DNA of 14,741 nucleotides from assembly GCA_043770215.1 (NCBI GenBank), contig JAYVIQ010000190.1:1-14741 (forward strand), written 5' to 3'. Positions within the stretch are counted from its first letter, which is position 1, and each line of letters begins with the position of its first letter. Below the pieces are notes generated by a model. It had not been told where the DNA came from. It saw only the letters and a list, made by a program, of their open reading frames with translations, and ran no database searches. The translations under genes were made by a program, and so were the position numbers. Source of the stretch: JAYVIQ01 sp043770215. Lineage in GTDB: Bacteria; Bacteroidota; Bacteroidia; Cytophagales; JAAEPT01. This document shows, one piece after another, positions 1 to 6,957 of the stretch.

Positions 1-9
1 GTGATTTTG

Positions 10-97
10 GGCGAAACCCTATCGGGTCAGGCTCTACGCTCTCGCTTTTGTTGCAGAAAAAGCAACAAAGAGCTCCGCTTCGATCCTTTTCGCAAAA
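10..97. repeat. Imperfect-palindromic intergenic repeat, copy 1
   Basis: This 88-base element begins GGCGAAACCC and ends CCTTTTCGCAAAA. Its outer arms GCGAAA (11-16) and TTTCGC (88-93) can pair. Inside are a small ACCC/GGGT hairpin (16-27) and a longer GC-TTTTGTTGC type hairpin (44-73). A second, diverged copy lies at 4353-4434, with the same order of blocks (GGCGAAACCC, GGG-CAGGCT-TACGCTC-CGCTTTT, CTTC-ATCCTTTTCGC). It has no ORF. From memory, elements with a similar plan (GGGTCAGGCT...CTTC-ATCC...CGC) are scattered between genes in many Bacteroidota genomes, which fits a REP-like repeat. Confidence 0.8.
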
Positions 98-135
98 AAA
101 TAATAGGTACTGGTATCATTTTCGGACATTCACAA

Positions 136-167
136 AATAGAACCTCGTTTTGTAACGAGGCTCTATT
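136..167 (-). terminator. Rho-independent terminator of purU-rpe
   Basis: A 14-base-pair stem (136-149 with 154-167, one G-T wobble on the minus strand) with a 4-base loop lies 15 bases beyond the rpe stop codon. On the minus strand it runs into TTTTG. This is a strong intrinsic terminator for the purU-rpe unit. Confidence 0.85.
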
Positions 168-182
168 CTAAAATAAGGAAAT

Positions 183-830
183 CTAATTCTGTAAACTTTC
201 AATTGTTTTTGCAGGATTTTCAGAAGAAAACACAAAACTACCTGCTACTAATAAATTTGCCCCTGCCTCTAATAATTTTGGAGCATTATCTTTATTTACT
301 CCACCATCTATTTCAATGATTAGAGCAGGATTTAATTCATTTGCTAAAGCCCTTAGTGCTATTACTTTGTCAAATGTTTTCTCTATAAATTTTTGTCCTC
401 CAAAGCCAGGATTTACAGACATAAGGCATACAAGATCTAAATCTTGGATCACATTTTCTATGGTAGATATAGGAGTATGAGGATTTAGTGCTACGCCGGC
501 TTTACAACCTAAATCCTTAATGTATTGAATGGTTCTATGCAAATGATTGCATACCTCTACGTGTACAGTTAAAATTTCAGCACCCAATTTTTTAAACTCT
601 TCTAAATACTTATCTGGCTCTACAATCATCAAATGTACATCCAAAGGCTTTTTTGAATGTCTATTTATTGCATCCAAAACAGGCATTCCAAAAGAAATAT
701 TTGGCACAAATTTCCCGTCCATTATGTCTATGTGTATATAATCGCAAGTAGATGCATTTAGCATTTCTACTTCACGTTGTAAATTGGCAAAATCTGCCGC
801 CAATATAGATGGTGCTACTAATGTTTTCAT
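183..830 (-). CDS. rpe: Ribulose-phosphate 3-epimerase
   Basis: This gene encodes the enzyme that interconverts D-ribulose 5-phosphate and D-xylulose 5-phosphate in the non-oxidative pentose phosphate pathway, in the cytoplasm. The 215-residue product has the usual family length and all the TIM-barrel signatures: APSILAADF at 6-14, the metal and catalytic residues His33, Asp35 (HIDIMDG) and His66 (DVHLMI), the phosphate-binding VNPGFGGQKF loop at 139-148 and the catalytic Asp175 in IDGGV. Near its end, VAGSFVF is the second phosphate site. Its ATG overlaps the purU stop codon (TAATG), so it is probably translated by coupling to purU. A strong terminator follows. The assignment is secure. Confidence 0.97.
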   Translation of the reverse strand: MKTLVAPSILAADFANLQREVEMLNASTCDYIHIDIMDGKFVPNISFGMPVLDAINRHSKKPLDVHLMIVEPDKYLEEFKKLGAEILTVHVEVCNHLHRTIQYIKDLGCKAGVALNPHTPISTIENVIQDLDLVCLMSVNPGFGGQKFIEKTFDKVIALRALANELNPALIIEIDGGVNKDNAPKLLEAGANLLVAGSFVFSSENPAKTIESLQN

Positions 831-1693
831 TATTCAAATACGATTGTTCTGTTGTTGTACACTAATGTTTTGCGTCTTATATGCGCATATACGGCTCTAG
901 CCAATACAATCTTCTCTAAATCTCTACCTTTGCGCACTAAGTCTTGAATAGTGCTCCTATGATCTATATGAGCTACATCCTGAGAAATAATTGGACCTTC
1001 GTCTAGGTCTTCTGTTACATAATGGCTGGTAGCGCCTATAAGCTTTACTCCTCTTTTGTAAGCCGAATGGTATGGTTTTGCCCCAGGAAAGGCGGGCAAA
1101 AAACTATGATGAATATTTATAACCTTATGAGTATACACGGCTACTATCTTGTTGGATAATATTTGCATATACCTTGCTAAGACTATAAAATCTATTTCAT
1201 ATTGCTTTAGTAATTGTAATTCTTTTTCTTCTTGAGCTGCTTTATTTTCAGCGGTAATGGGTATGTATTCAAATGGAATATTGAATTTTTTTGCAATATG
1301 CTCAAGGTCAATATGATTGCTAACAATTACTGGTATTTCTACATGCAATTCTCCACCATCAAACCTACTTAAAATATCGTACAAGCAATGAGACATCTTA
1401 GAAACAAAAATGGCCATTTTAAGCTTTTGAGTAGCAAAACTCAATTGCCAATTCATTTCATAGCTATCTGCAATAAGTGTTTGAAAATATTCTCCTATTT
1501 TCTCTTTTGGAATAAGAAAATCAGATATATCCCACTTTACCCTCATAAAAAAGACTTCATCGTGGGTATCTACATGCTGGTCTAAGCTTATAATATTGCC
1601 TTTATTTTTATGTAAAAACTCTGTTACGGTTGCTACAATTCCTTTTTGATCTGGACAATGAATTAACAGAATAGCAGCTTCTTTTTCTTGCAT
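830..1693 (-). CDS. purU: Formyltetrahydrofolate deformylase
   Basis: PurU hydrolyses 10-formyltetrahydrofolate to formate and tetrahydrofolate, which balances the one-carbon pool and can supply formate for purine synthesis. From the ATG at 1693 the protein has 287 residues, the usual family length. An N-terminal ACT domain (about residues 5-85, beginning ILLIHCPDQKG) is followed by a formyltransferase-fold domain. That domain has the catalytic triad Asn193, His195 (NIHHSFLPAF) and Asp231 (DLDEGPI). The frame stays open upstream to a TTG at 1768, but that extension is not family-like and covers the predicted promoter, so the inner ATG is preferred. The reading order purU then rpe, with a TAATG overlap, indicates one transcript. 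PurU could be confused with PurN, but the ACT domain decides for PurU. Confidence 0.95.
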   Translation of the reverse strand: MQEKEAAILLIHCPDQKGIVATVTEFLHKNKGNIISLDQHVDTHDEVFFMRVKWDISDFLIPKEKIGEYFQTLIADSYEMNWQLSFATQKLKMAIFVSKMSHCLYDILSRFDGGELHVEIPVIVSNHIDLEHIAKKFNIPFEYIPITAENKAAQEEKELQLLKQYEIDFIVLARYMQILSNKIVAVYTHKVINIHHSFLPAFPGAKPYHSAYKRGVKLIGATSHYVTEDLDEGPIISQDVAHIDHRSTIQDLVRKGRDLEKIVLARAVYAHIRRKTLVYNNRTIVFE

Positions 1694-1713
1694 CTTTTCT
1701 TGATTATGAGCTA

Positions 1714-1721
1714 CAAATATA
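1714..1721 (-). promoter_or_regulatory. Predicted -7 box of purU-rpe
   Basis: TATATTTG on the minus strand matches the Bacteroidota -7 consensus TAnnTTTG. A TTG lies exactly 21 bases upstream (1743-1745). Transcription would start about 10-15 bases before the purU ATG at 1693. The box lies inside the longer TTG-initiated frame, which supports the shorter purU start. Confidence 0.6.
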
Positions 1722-1744
1722 AGATTATTGTATCTTAAATTACA

Positions 1745-2014
1745 ATGATTATGGTTTTTGTTCAACAATTACAATCTAAGTATCCAAAAAGTTATCACTA
1801 CTTCACTCTATTTTATGTAGAAACCCTAGCCGATAAACTTACCTTAGAACAATTTGAGGGTTTAGACTTTATGTATCAGTTTGGTATTTTTATTAAATTT
1901 TTCAATACTGTTAGTACAGACGTAGATGTATTTAGCAATGAAGAAAATGCTTTAAAAGAAAGTATAAACGATTCTTTTGGACAATATGAAGAATATTTAT
2001 TCTTAGATTCTTAA
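1745..2014 (+). CDS. Small protein of unknown function
   Basis: This 89-residue frame (or 87 residues from the second ATG at 1751) diverges from purU. I recognise no family. The protein is rich in aromatic residues and acidic toward its end (EENALKES to the terminal EEYLFLDS). It has no cysteine, no signal peptide and no clear membrane segment. The composition (YHYFTLFYVETL, then FEGLDFMYQFGIFIKFF) is like that of a compact helical cytoplasmic protein rather than a random frame. It also sits in a place where no gene on the other strand explains the open frame, except over the first 30 bases. No TAnnTTTG box is visible before it. Moderately likely to be a real gene. Confidence 0.6.
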   Translation: MIMVFVQQLQSKYPKSYHYFTLFYVETLADKLTLEQFEGLDFMYQFGIFIKFFNTVSTDVDVFSNEENALKESINDSFGQYEEYLFLDS

Positions 2015-2332
2015 GGGTTGGTTTTAGACTAAAATATTAAAAAAATGGTATTTCTATTTCTAACTTCTCTAAAAAAGAAGTGTACAAACTAAAATAATTT
2101 ATACATACATTATCATCTACAAAAACAAACATCCTTAGAGACTTTGTTGCTAAGAAATTTTGTTAGTAGAACAAAAAAGCAAGGTTCTAGATAAACGTAA
2201 TGTCATCTACTGTAATAAAAATACCTGACTATATTGTATAAGAAATGTTCTTTGTGGATTATACATCGTAGTAAAACTTATAAAAGGAAACAAAAAAAAA
2301 CATTAACATACAATCTTCACAAAATCAAATCA
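2015..2332. other. Gene-free AT-rich stretch
   Basis: These 318 bases lie between two converging genes. The frames are short and closed on both strands, and I see no RNA gene. The only structure is a weak hairpin ACTTCT/AGAAGT (2063-2081, 7-base loop) about 50 bases after the small plus-strand gene. It lacks a good T-tract, so it is at best a poor terminator. The rest is unexplained. Confidence 0.6.
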
Positions 2333-2629
2333 TTAGAGTTTAATCCCAAACCTAGAAAGAATCTTCTTTTCAAAACTCCATACAAAATCCCATTGCCTTA
2401 AAACAAAACCCCAAAACAAAAACATAATCTGGTAAGAAGGAAATATTACAGCTATATACACTAGCGTTTTTATCCAAAAGGCACTTTGTTCCAACTCAAA
2501 AAAATGAAATACTGGTTTTCTAATAAATACAGTACTAGATCCAGTAATAGAAAATATGAATAAAACTACCCATACATCTAAGGTAGAATTTAAGCCCCAA
2601 CGTTTTTGCAATTTATTTACCCAAGTCAT
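2333..2629 (-). CDS. DUF6787 family membrane protein
   Basis: The 98-residue product begins with a basic amphipathic stretch containing LQKRWGL. Two hydrophobic segments follow, about residues 18-36 (VWVVLFIFSITGSSTVFI) and 52-77 (IKTLVYIAVIFPSYQIMFLFWGF). It ends in a basic tail, FEKKILSRFGIKL. This layout (K-K-WG-N start, GS-T between the membrane segments, a phenylalanine-rich tail) is what I know of the DUF6787 family of small Bacteroidota inner-membrane proteins. No function is established for the family. Its start overlaps the end of the pseudouridine synthase gene by 17 bases, so the two are co-transcribed and probably translationally coupled. A functional link between them is not implied. 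Confidence 0.75.
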   Translation of the reverse strand: MTWVNKLQKRWGLNSTLDVWVVLFIFSITGSSTVFIRKPVFHFFELEQSAFWIKTLVYIAVIFPSYQIMFLFWGFVLRQWDFVWSFEKKILSRFGIKL

Positions 2630-3359
2630 CGTCGCCTAATAATTGTTTTATTTTTCTATTGTCTATTTTATCTAAATTCAAAAACTGATTCCAAAATTCA
2701 TAATCTGGCAAAGCAGCTACAATGGTTACAGATTCTTTAGTTACAGGATGCATAAAATGCAATTTTCTTGCATGTAAACAGATGCTTTTGTCTTCGTTGG
2801 GTTTAGAAAATCCATACTTTAGATCACCACGTATAGGGCACCCCATAGTAGAAAGCTGTACTCTTATTTGGTGAGGTCTACCGGTTTTAGGATTTACTTG
2901 AAGCAAATGGTGCTCATTTAAGGTGCCTAGATATTTATACTCTAACTCTGCCCTTTGCCCTTTTTCATTTTCTTTATCGTATGCTTTGGTTACGTTTTTT
3001 TCTGTATTTTTTACTAACCAATGTACAAGTCTAGCACTTTCTTCTTTTGGTTTTCTTTTTGTAATTGCCCAGTACGTTTTAAAAATTTTTTTATCTCTAA
3101 ATTGCTCATTCATACGTTCTAATGCTTTAGAAGTACGAGCAAAAATAACTAAACCACTTACAGGCCTATCTATTCTATGTACTACACCCAAAAATACGTC
3201 TCCGGGTTTGTTGTATTTTTCTTTTATGTAGTGTTTTACAAAATCTGCAAGTGTTTTATCACCTGTATCATCGCCCTGAACCAACAAACCAGAAGGTTTA
3301 TTTACCACAATCAAATGATTGTCTTCAAACTCTACTGTAAACGGATATTTCTTTGTCAT
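2613..3359 (-). CDS. RluA-family pseudouridine synthase
   Basis: This enzyme isomerises uridine to pseudouridine in RNA (rRNA or tRNA). The 248-residue protein has no S4 RNA-binding domain. It starts directly with the catalytic domain (VEFEDNHLIVVNKPSGLLV), as in the shorter RluA/RluC-like group. The catalytic motif HRIDRPVSG is at 61-69, with Asp64 as the nucleophile. KTYWAITK (about 108-115) and the GRPHQIRVQLS motif near residue 165 complete the signature. Which uridine it modifies cannot be told from sequence. It is the first gene of a pair with the DUF6787 gene. A 19-base palindrome overlaps its predicted -7 box, which hints at repression. Confidence 0.92.
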   Translation of the reverse strand: MTKKYPFTVEFEDNHLIVVNKPSGLLVQGDDTGDKTLADFVKHYIKEKYNKPGDVFLGVVHRIDRPVSGLVIFARTSKALERMNEQFRDKKIFKTYWAITKRKPKEESARLVHWLVKNTEKNVTKAYDKENEKGQRAELEYKYLGTLNEHHLLQVNPKTGRPHQIRVQLSTMGCPIRGDLKYGFSKPNEDKSICLHARKLHFMHPVTKESVTIVAALPDYEFWNQFLNLDKIDNRKIKQLLGDDDLGK

Positions 3360-3368
3360 ATAGTACTA

Positions 3369-3376
3369 CAAAGTTA
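3369..3376 (-). promoter_or_regulatory. Predicted -7 box of the pseudouridine synthase gene
   Basis: TAACTTTG on the minus strand matches TAnnTTTG and lies 9 bases before the ATG, so any leader would be very short. There is no TTG at the expected 21-base distance. The box shares three bases with the palindrome at 3374-3392. Confidence 0.5.
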
Positions 3377-3392
3377 GTGAAATATTCACTAA
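3374..3392. promoter_or_regulatory. 19-base palindrome, possible operator
   Basis: TTAGTGAA and TTCACTAA form a perfect inverted repeat around the 3-base spacer ATA. It covers the end of the -7 box and the -10 to -35 spacer of the pseudouridine synthase promoter. That position suits a dimeric repressor. No regulator gene is visible nearby. Confidence 0.4.
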
Positions 3393-3462
3393 TATTATTA
3401 ATGGTATCTCTTTGAGATGAAAATTGTAGAAAAATTACACTAAAATTGTGTCATAAAAATAA

Positions 3463-3501
3463 AAAACACACATTGCCTATATAAACCACAATGTGTGTTT
3501 T
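3463..3501 (-). terminator. Rho-independent terminator of ppnP
   Basis: A perfect 13-base-pair stem (3463-3475 with 3489-3501) surrounds a 13-base loop. It lies 10 bases past the ppnP stop. On the minus strand it is followed by TTTTTTATTTTT, counting the last stem bases. This is a strong intrinsic terminator for ppnP. Confidence 0.85.
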
Positions 3502-3511
3502 GTACTACACC

Positions 3512-3790
3512 TTACTTATACTTGCACAAATAAGAAGATTGACCTATAGATTCTACCTTAAAAGTAATGTTTGCTGGAACTTCAAATTTTTGTCCAGCGC
3601 TGTAAGAAACCTCATCCTCACCTGGCAAAGTAGCTTTCAATGTTCCTTCTATTACAATCATTGTTTCATGAGTAGATGTACCAAACTCATACACCCCAGG
3701 CTCCATAACTCCTACAGTACTTTTACCCTCGTTTGTTTCGTAGCCCAGTGATTTTACTGTGTCCTGAAAATATGCATTTACGTTTATCAT
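3512..3790 (-). CDS. ppnP: Pyrimidine/purine nucleoside phosphorylase PpnP
   Basis: PpnP (formerly DUF1255/YaiE) cleaves nucleosides with phosphate to give free base and ribose 1-phosphate, with broad specificity. The 92-residue protein has the full family length and is a single small cupin barrel. Typical stretches are STVGVMEPGVYEFGT (24-38), TMIVIEGTLKATLPG (43-57), the SAGQKFEVPAN turn (64-74) and a terminal YLCKY. The gene is monocistronic: it has its own -7 box upstream and a strong terminator 10 bases beyond its stop codon. The assignment rests on family resemblance over the whole length. Confidence 0.93.
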   Translation of the reverse strand: MINVNAYFQDTVKSLGYETNEGKSTVGVMEPGVYEFGTSTHETMIVIEGTLKATLPGEDEVSYSAGQKFEVPANITFKVESIGQSSYLCKYK

Positions 3791-3810
3791 TATCTAATTT
3801 TTATTTTTAA

Positions 3811-3818
3811 CAAAGTTA
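3811..3818 (-). promoter_or_regulatory. Predicted -7 box of ppnP
   Basis: TAACTTTG on the minus strand matches TAnnTTTG and lies 20 bases before the ppnP ATG. At 21 bases upstream the sequence is TTT rather than TTG, so the -33 element is weak. Confidence 0.5.
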
Positions 3819-3845
3819 GTTTTTATAGCCTATTTTTAAAAAGAT

Positions 3846-4286
3846 TTATTCATACTTTATTGCTTGTTTTGCTTCATGCATAATTTGATTTATGCCTTTA
3901 AATTTTACAAACTCCAGTTCTATTTTTTCTCTTACCAATACTTTACAAATTTCTATCAATAACTCTAAACTATCTACCTCATCTCCAGACATGTCTATAG
4001 CTAAATCTAACCCAGCTACATAATTTTGGTCTGACATAGCTATACACCAATCCTCTAAAAAAACAGATAATTTAATTTCATCTACCTTATAATCTATCCA
4101 TTCATCTTTGATATGGTTTGCCGCTTTTTCTTTGTCTGACCAAAAACAAAACATTTCTATCAACTCATCATCATCGTTCACAAAAAAATTTGATAAAGAT
4201 AAAGCATATCCCTCTTCATTTTTGAGCGCATATACTTTTTTGCTTTTTATAATAGAATAAATAAAATCTTGACTTGATGGAAGCAT
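3846..4286 (-). CDS. DUF2750 domain-containing protein
   Basis: The 146-residue protein resembles the DUF2750 family, whose function is unknown. The diagnostic stretch is FWSDKEKA (48-55, compare FWS-xx-xA of the family), followed by a W-x-Y segment, L-x-FLEDW and a short strand with GLDL. The N-terminal part VYALKNEEGYALS matches the family's W-x-LKDEEGWA start. An added C-terminal segment of about 40 residues (from DEVDSLELLIEICKVLV) is probably helical and lies outside the core I know. It is cytoplasmic, with no signal peptide or membrane segment. It stands alone, since ppnP downstream has its own promoter. No clear TAnnTTTG box is visible before its ATG. Confidence 0.8.
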   Translation of the reverse strand: MLPSSQDFIYSIIKSKKVYALKNEEGYALSLSNFFVNDDDELIEMFCFWSDKEKAANHIKDEWIDYKVDEIKLSVFLEDWCIAMSDQNYVAGLDLAIDMSGDEVDSLELLIEICKVLVREKIELEFVKFKGINQIMHEAKQAIKYE

Positions 4287-4352
4287 AAGTAATTGATTAT
4301 AAATTTTTTATATGTCTGATTATGTGCTAGAAATTGAATGTTTTTATTTTAT

Positions 4353-4434
4353 GGCGAAACCCCAAAGGGCCAGGCTATACGCTCCCGCTTTTTGCTAAAA
4401 GGCAAAAAGCTTCACTTCTATCCTTTTCGCAAAA
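4353..4434. repeat. Imperfect-palindromic intergenic repeat, copy 2
   Basis: This 82-base element is the second copy of the repeat at 10-97. The outer arms are GCGAAA (4354-4359) and TTTCGC (4425-4430). A perfect 9-base-pair inner stem GCTTTTTGC/GCAAAAAGC (4387-4395 with 4402-4410) shows compensatory change relative to copy 1, where the inner stem has a different sequence but still pairs. That argues for conserved structure. It sits between the divergent DUF2750 and MDR genes. Confidence 0.8.
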
Positions 4435-4462
4435 CATTAAATTACTGCTTTAACTACTGATA

Positions 4463-4495
4463 TTTGTATTATTTATAAAATTAACAATAGTTTTG
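4463..4495 (+). promoter_or_regulatory. Predicted promoter of the MDR oxidoreductase gene
   Basis: TTTG (4463-4466) and TAGTTTTG (4488-4495, matching TAnnTTTG) are separated by 21 bases. Transcription would start near 4500, giving a leader of about 20 bases before the ATG at 4520. The box covers the in-frame TTG at 4493, which excludes that codon as the start. Confidence 0.65.
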
Positions 4496-4519
4496 CTACT
4501 TGCAAAGATTAAATCTAAT

Positions 4520-5536
4520 ATGGAAGGTATATACATCACAAAATTTGGTAGTGCAGAGGCAAGTTTTAGCAAACAAAAAATGCATCTCAGGGACTTAGAA
4601 GCAGATGAAGTTCTTATAAAAACGAGTGCCTTTGGAATAAATTATGCAGATATTATGGCAAGGCAAGGTTTATACAAAGAAGCTCCTTCACTGCCTTTTG
4701 TACCTGGTTATGAGGTTGTTGGTACTATAACAAAGACTGGAAAAGACGCTGAACATCTTTTAAACAAACGCATTGTTGGGTTCACAAGATTTGGCGGATA
4801 CGCTACACATGCTATTTCTAACAAAAATGCAATAGTAGTATTGGGTGATGAAGTTCCTCAAGCTGAAGCCCTAGCGCTTGCCACTCAGTTTGCCACTGCA
4901 TATTATGCCACCCATTACGTTCAAAACATTAGAAGAGGAGAAGTGGTGCTAATACACGCTTCTGCTGGTGGTGTAGGAATAGCATTGAACCAATTATGCA
5001 AAAATAGTGGTGCTATTACCATTGGGTTGTGTTCTGGAGAAGAAAAATTAAACTTTTGTTCCTCGCAAAACTTCGATTTTGTTTTTGATTATACCAATGA
5101 TGATTATATAGACAAAATAAAATCTATTTTCCCCAAGGGCATAGATGTTTGTTTTAATTCATTGGCAGGAAAAAGTTTTTCTAAAGAAAAAAAGTTACTA
5201 AACTTCTGTGCAAGGGTTGTTCTATATGGCGGAGCCTCTAGATCTGGAATGAAAGGAGGAATACTGGCTACGCTAAAGATGGTTTGGCAAATGGGTATTG
5301 TAATTCCTATAGGACTAATGATGAATTCAAGATCCATCATTGGCATAAATATGCTTAAAATTGCAGACTATAAACCAGAGATTTTAAGTCATTGTCTACA
5401 AGAGGTTATGAAATTATACCTATCTGGAAAACTAAAACCAGTAGCAAATCACATATTTTCTTCTGATAATATTGCCGATGCACACCGATTGATAGAACAA
5501 AGAAAAAGTATTGGAAAAGTAGTCTGTACCATGTAA
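4520..5536 (+). CDS. MDR-type NAD(P)H:quinone oxidoreductase-like protein
   Basis: This is a zinc-free medium-chain dehydrogenase/reductase of the quinone oxidoreductase (QOR/VAT1-like) branch, 338 residues from the ATG at 4520. The GroES-like part includes the family motif SAFGINYADIMARQGLY, then PGYEVVGTI. The Rossmann part has the nucleotide motif HASAGGVGIALNQL (glycines 150, 151 and 153). The conserved cysteine/histidine zinc ligands of alcohol dehydrogenases are absent. A C-terminal segment (HIFSSDNIADAHRLIEQRKSIGKVV) closes the fold as in the family. It probably reduces quinones or reactive enones with NADPH in the cytoplasm, but the substrate cannot be predicted. It is monocistronic and converges on the CorC-type gene. 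Confidence 0.88.
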   Translation: MEGIYITKFGSAEASFSKQKMHLRDLEADEVLIKTSAFGINYADIMARQGLYKEAPSLPFVPGYEVVGTITKTGKDAEHLLNKRIVGFTRFGGYATHAISNKNAIVVLGDEVPQAEALALATQFATAYYATHYVQNIRRGEVVLIHASAGGVGIALNQLCKNSGAITIGLCSGEEKLNFCSSQNFDFVFDYTNDDYIDKIKSIFPKGIDVCFNSLAGKSFSKEKKLLNFCARVVLYGGASRSGMKGGILATLKMVWQMGIVIPIGLMMNSRSIIGINMLKIADYKPEILSHCLQEVMKLYLSGKLKPVANHIFSSDNIADAHRLIEQRKSIGKVVCTM

Positions 5537-5572
5537 CTAATGGTATTAAGACAATGGTCTATAAAAAAACAA

Positions 5573-5595
5573 CCTTTTTTCATTGCAAAAAAAGG
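5573..5595. terminator. Bidirectional terminator between convergent genes
   Basis: CCTTTTTT and AAAAAAAGG pair around a 6-base loop (cattgc). The A/T-rich arms give a run of T on either strand. The hairpin lies 37 bases past the MDR stop and about 10 bases past the stop of the opposing CorC-type gene, so it can serve both. Confidence 0.65.
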
Positions 5596-5605
5596 ATTTA
5601 AAAGC

Positions 5606-6901
5606 TTATTCTTTATCTATTTCTTGAATTTTGACTAAAAGAATAGTTGTTTTATTTTTTTTCAAAATTGTAAACTCGTAGTCATCTATGATAAGTTTTT
5701 CTTTTACAGCTGGTATTCTACCACATCTAAGAATAATGTATCCTGCCAGAGTTTCATACTGTTCGTCTTTTTCTATTGGGTAAGGAATAAATTCATTTAT
5801 GTTGTCTAAAGAAGTAGACGCAAAAACATTATAGGAATTATCTCCTATTTTCTCTACAAAAGGTATTTCATTATCAAACTCATCTTGAATTTCCCCCACT
5901 AGCTCTTCTAAAATATCTTCCATGGTTATAATACCTTCTGTACCACCATATTCATCTACCACCAAAGCCATCTGCTGATGCCTTATCTGAAACTCAGACA
6001 AAAGCTGACCTATGCTTTTGGTGTCTGGTACTATATGTATGTCTCTAACTATGGTTTTGATGTCAAATGCTGCATTGTTTCTAAAACTAACCAATATGTC
6101 TTTCAAATACACAACACCTACAACATTGTCTAGGCTATCTTTGTAACACGGAATCCTTGAATAGCTTTCTTCTATTACTTTGTTTATTACACTATCATTA
6201 AAGTTATTTAAATCAATAGCAAAAACTTGAGTTCTAGGCACCATAACTTGCTTAGCTACCAATTCTGAAAAAACAAAGGCATTTTTAATAATTTTATATT
6301 CCGCTTCATCTATTTCTCCACTTTGTTGCCCTTGATGCACCAAATACTGTAGCTCTTCATTGCTGTGGGTTTCTGCACCGTGACTAGTATCTATGCCAAA
6401 TCCTTTTAAAATGATAGATGCAATACCATTTAAAAACCATATAAATGGTCTGAAAATCAGATAAAAAAACTGCAAGGGGTATGCAATAAATAAAGTTGTT
6501 TTTTCAGAACGTTGAATAGCCAGTGATTTAGGGGCTAATTCTCCAAAAACAATATGAAGTACCGTAATAATGGCAAAAGCTATAGGCAAAGCAATTTGAT
6601 GAGCTAGTTTTTCAGTACCTTGAAACCCTACAAGGTTCATTATATTTATTATTATTTTGGATACTACTGGCTCGCCTATCCAACCTAAACCCAAACTAGC
6701 AAGCGTAATGCCTAGTTGTGTAGCTGCCAAATAACCATCTAAATGAGAAACTATATGCTTTGAAAGAAGTGCTGATCCTAAGCCTTCTTTTATTTTTACC
6801 TCTAGTTGAGATGCTCTAACTTTGACAATGGCAAACTCCGCAGCAACAAAAAATCCATTTAAAAAAACAAGTAATAGGGTAAGAAGAATATCTAAAGACA
6901 T
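5606..6901 (-). CDS. CorC/HlyC-family (CNNM-like) transporter
   Basis: This 431-residue membrane protein belongs to the HlyC/CorC or CNNM family, linked to Mg2+ (and sometimes Co2+) export. Older annotations call it hemolysin. An N-terminal DUF21 domain (about 1-190) begins with a membrane segment MSLDILLTLLLVFLNGFFVAAEFAIV and holds the conserved G-LASLGLGW and GELAPKSLAIQRSE motifs. A tandem CBS pair (about 205-335) contains VMVPRT, VYLKDIL and VDEYGGTEGIITMEDILEELVGEI. A C-terminal CorC_HlyC domain (about 345-425) follows. It has its own promoter and stands alone. The length is normal for the family. Transport of Mg2+ is inferred from family members only. Confidence 0.92.
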   Translation of the reverse strand: MSLDILLTLLLVFLNGFFVAAEFAIVKVRASQLEVKIKEGLGSALLSKHIVSHLDGYLAATQLGITLASLGLGWIGEPVVSKIIINIMNLVGFQGTEKLAHQIALPIAFAIITVLHIVFGELAPKSLAIQRSEKTTLFIAYPLQFFYLIFRPFIWFLNGIASIILKGFGIDTSHGAETHSNEELQYLVHQGQQSGEIDEAEYKIIKNAFVFSELVAKQVMVPRTQVFAIDLNNFNDSVINKVIEESYSRIPCYKDSLDNVVGVVYLKDILVSFRNNAAFDIKTIVRDIHIVPDTKSIGQLLSEFQIRHQQMALVVDEYGGTEGIITMEDILEELVGEIQDEFDNEIPFVEKIGDNSYNVFASTSLDNINEFIPYPIEKDEQYETLAGYIILRCGRIPAVKEKLIIDDYEFTILKKNKTTILLVKIQEIDKE

Positions 6902-6921
6902 TTAAATTGTGTTTACAATAG

Positions 6922-6953
6922 CAAAGTTATTATAAAAATCTATATTAGAACAA
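6922..6953 (-). promoter_or_regulatory. Predicted promoter of the CorC-type gene
   Basis: On the minus strand a TTG (6951-6953) and TAACTTTG (6922-6929, matching TAnnTTTG) are separated by 21 bases. Transcription would start near 6917, 15 or so bases before the ATG. Confidence 0.65.
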
Positions 6954-6957
6954 TTTA

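Noticed and set aside
10..97. CRISPR array or tRNA at the left end
   Set aside because: Only one copy here and no regular spacers. The folding matches the second dispersed copy, and there is no cloverleaf.
1694..1768. In-frame N-terminal extension of purU from a TTG at 1768
   Set aside because: The extra 25 residues are not family-like, and the extension spans a good -7 box and overlaps the divergent gene.
2063..2081. Terminator for the small plus-strand gene
   Set aside because: A 6-base-pair A/T-rich stem with no T-tract is expected by chance at this base composition.
4493..4519. TTG start at 4493 for the MDR gene
   Set aside because: It lies inside the predicted -7 box. The ATG at 4520 gives the family's normal start and a sensible leader.
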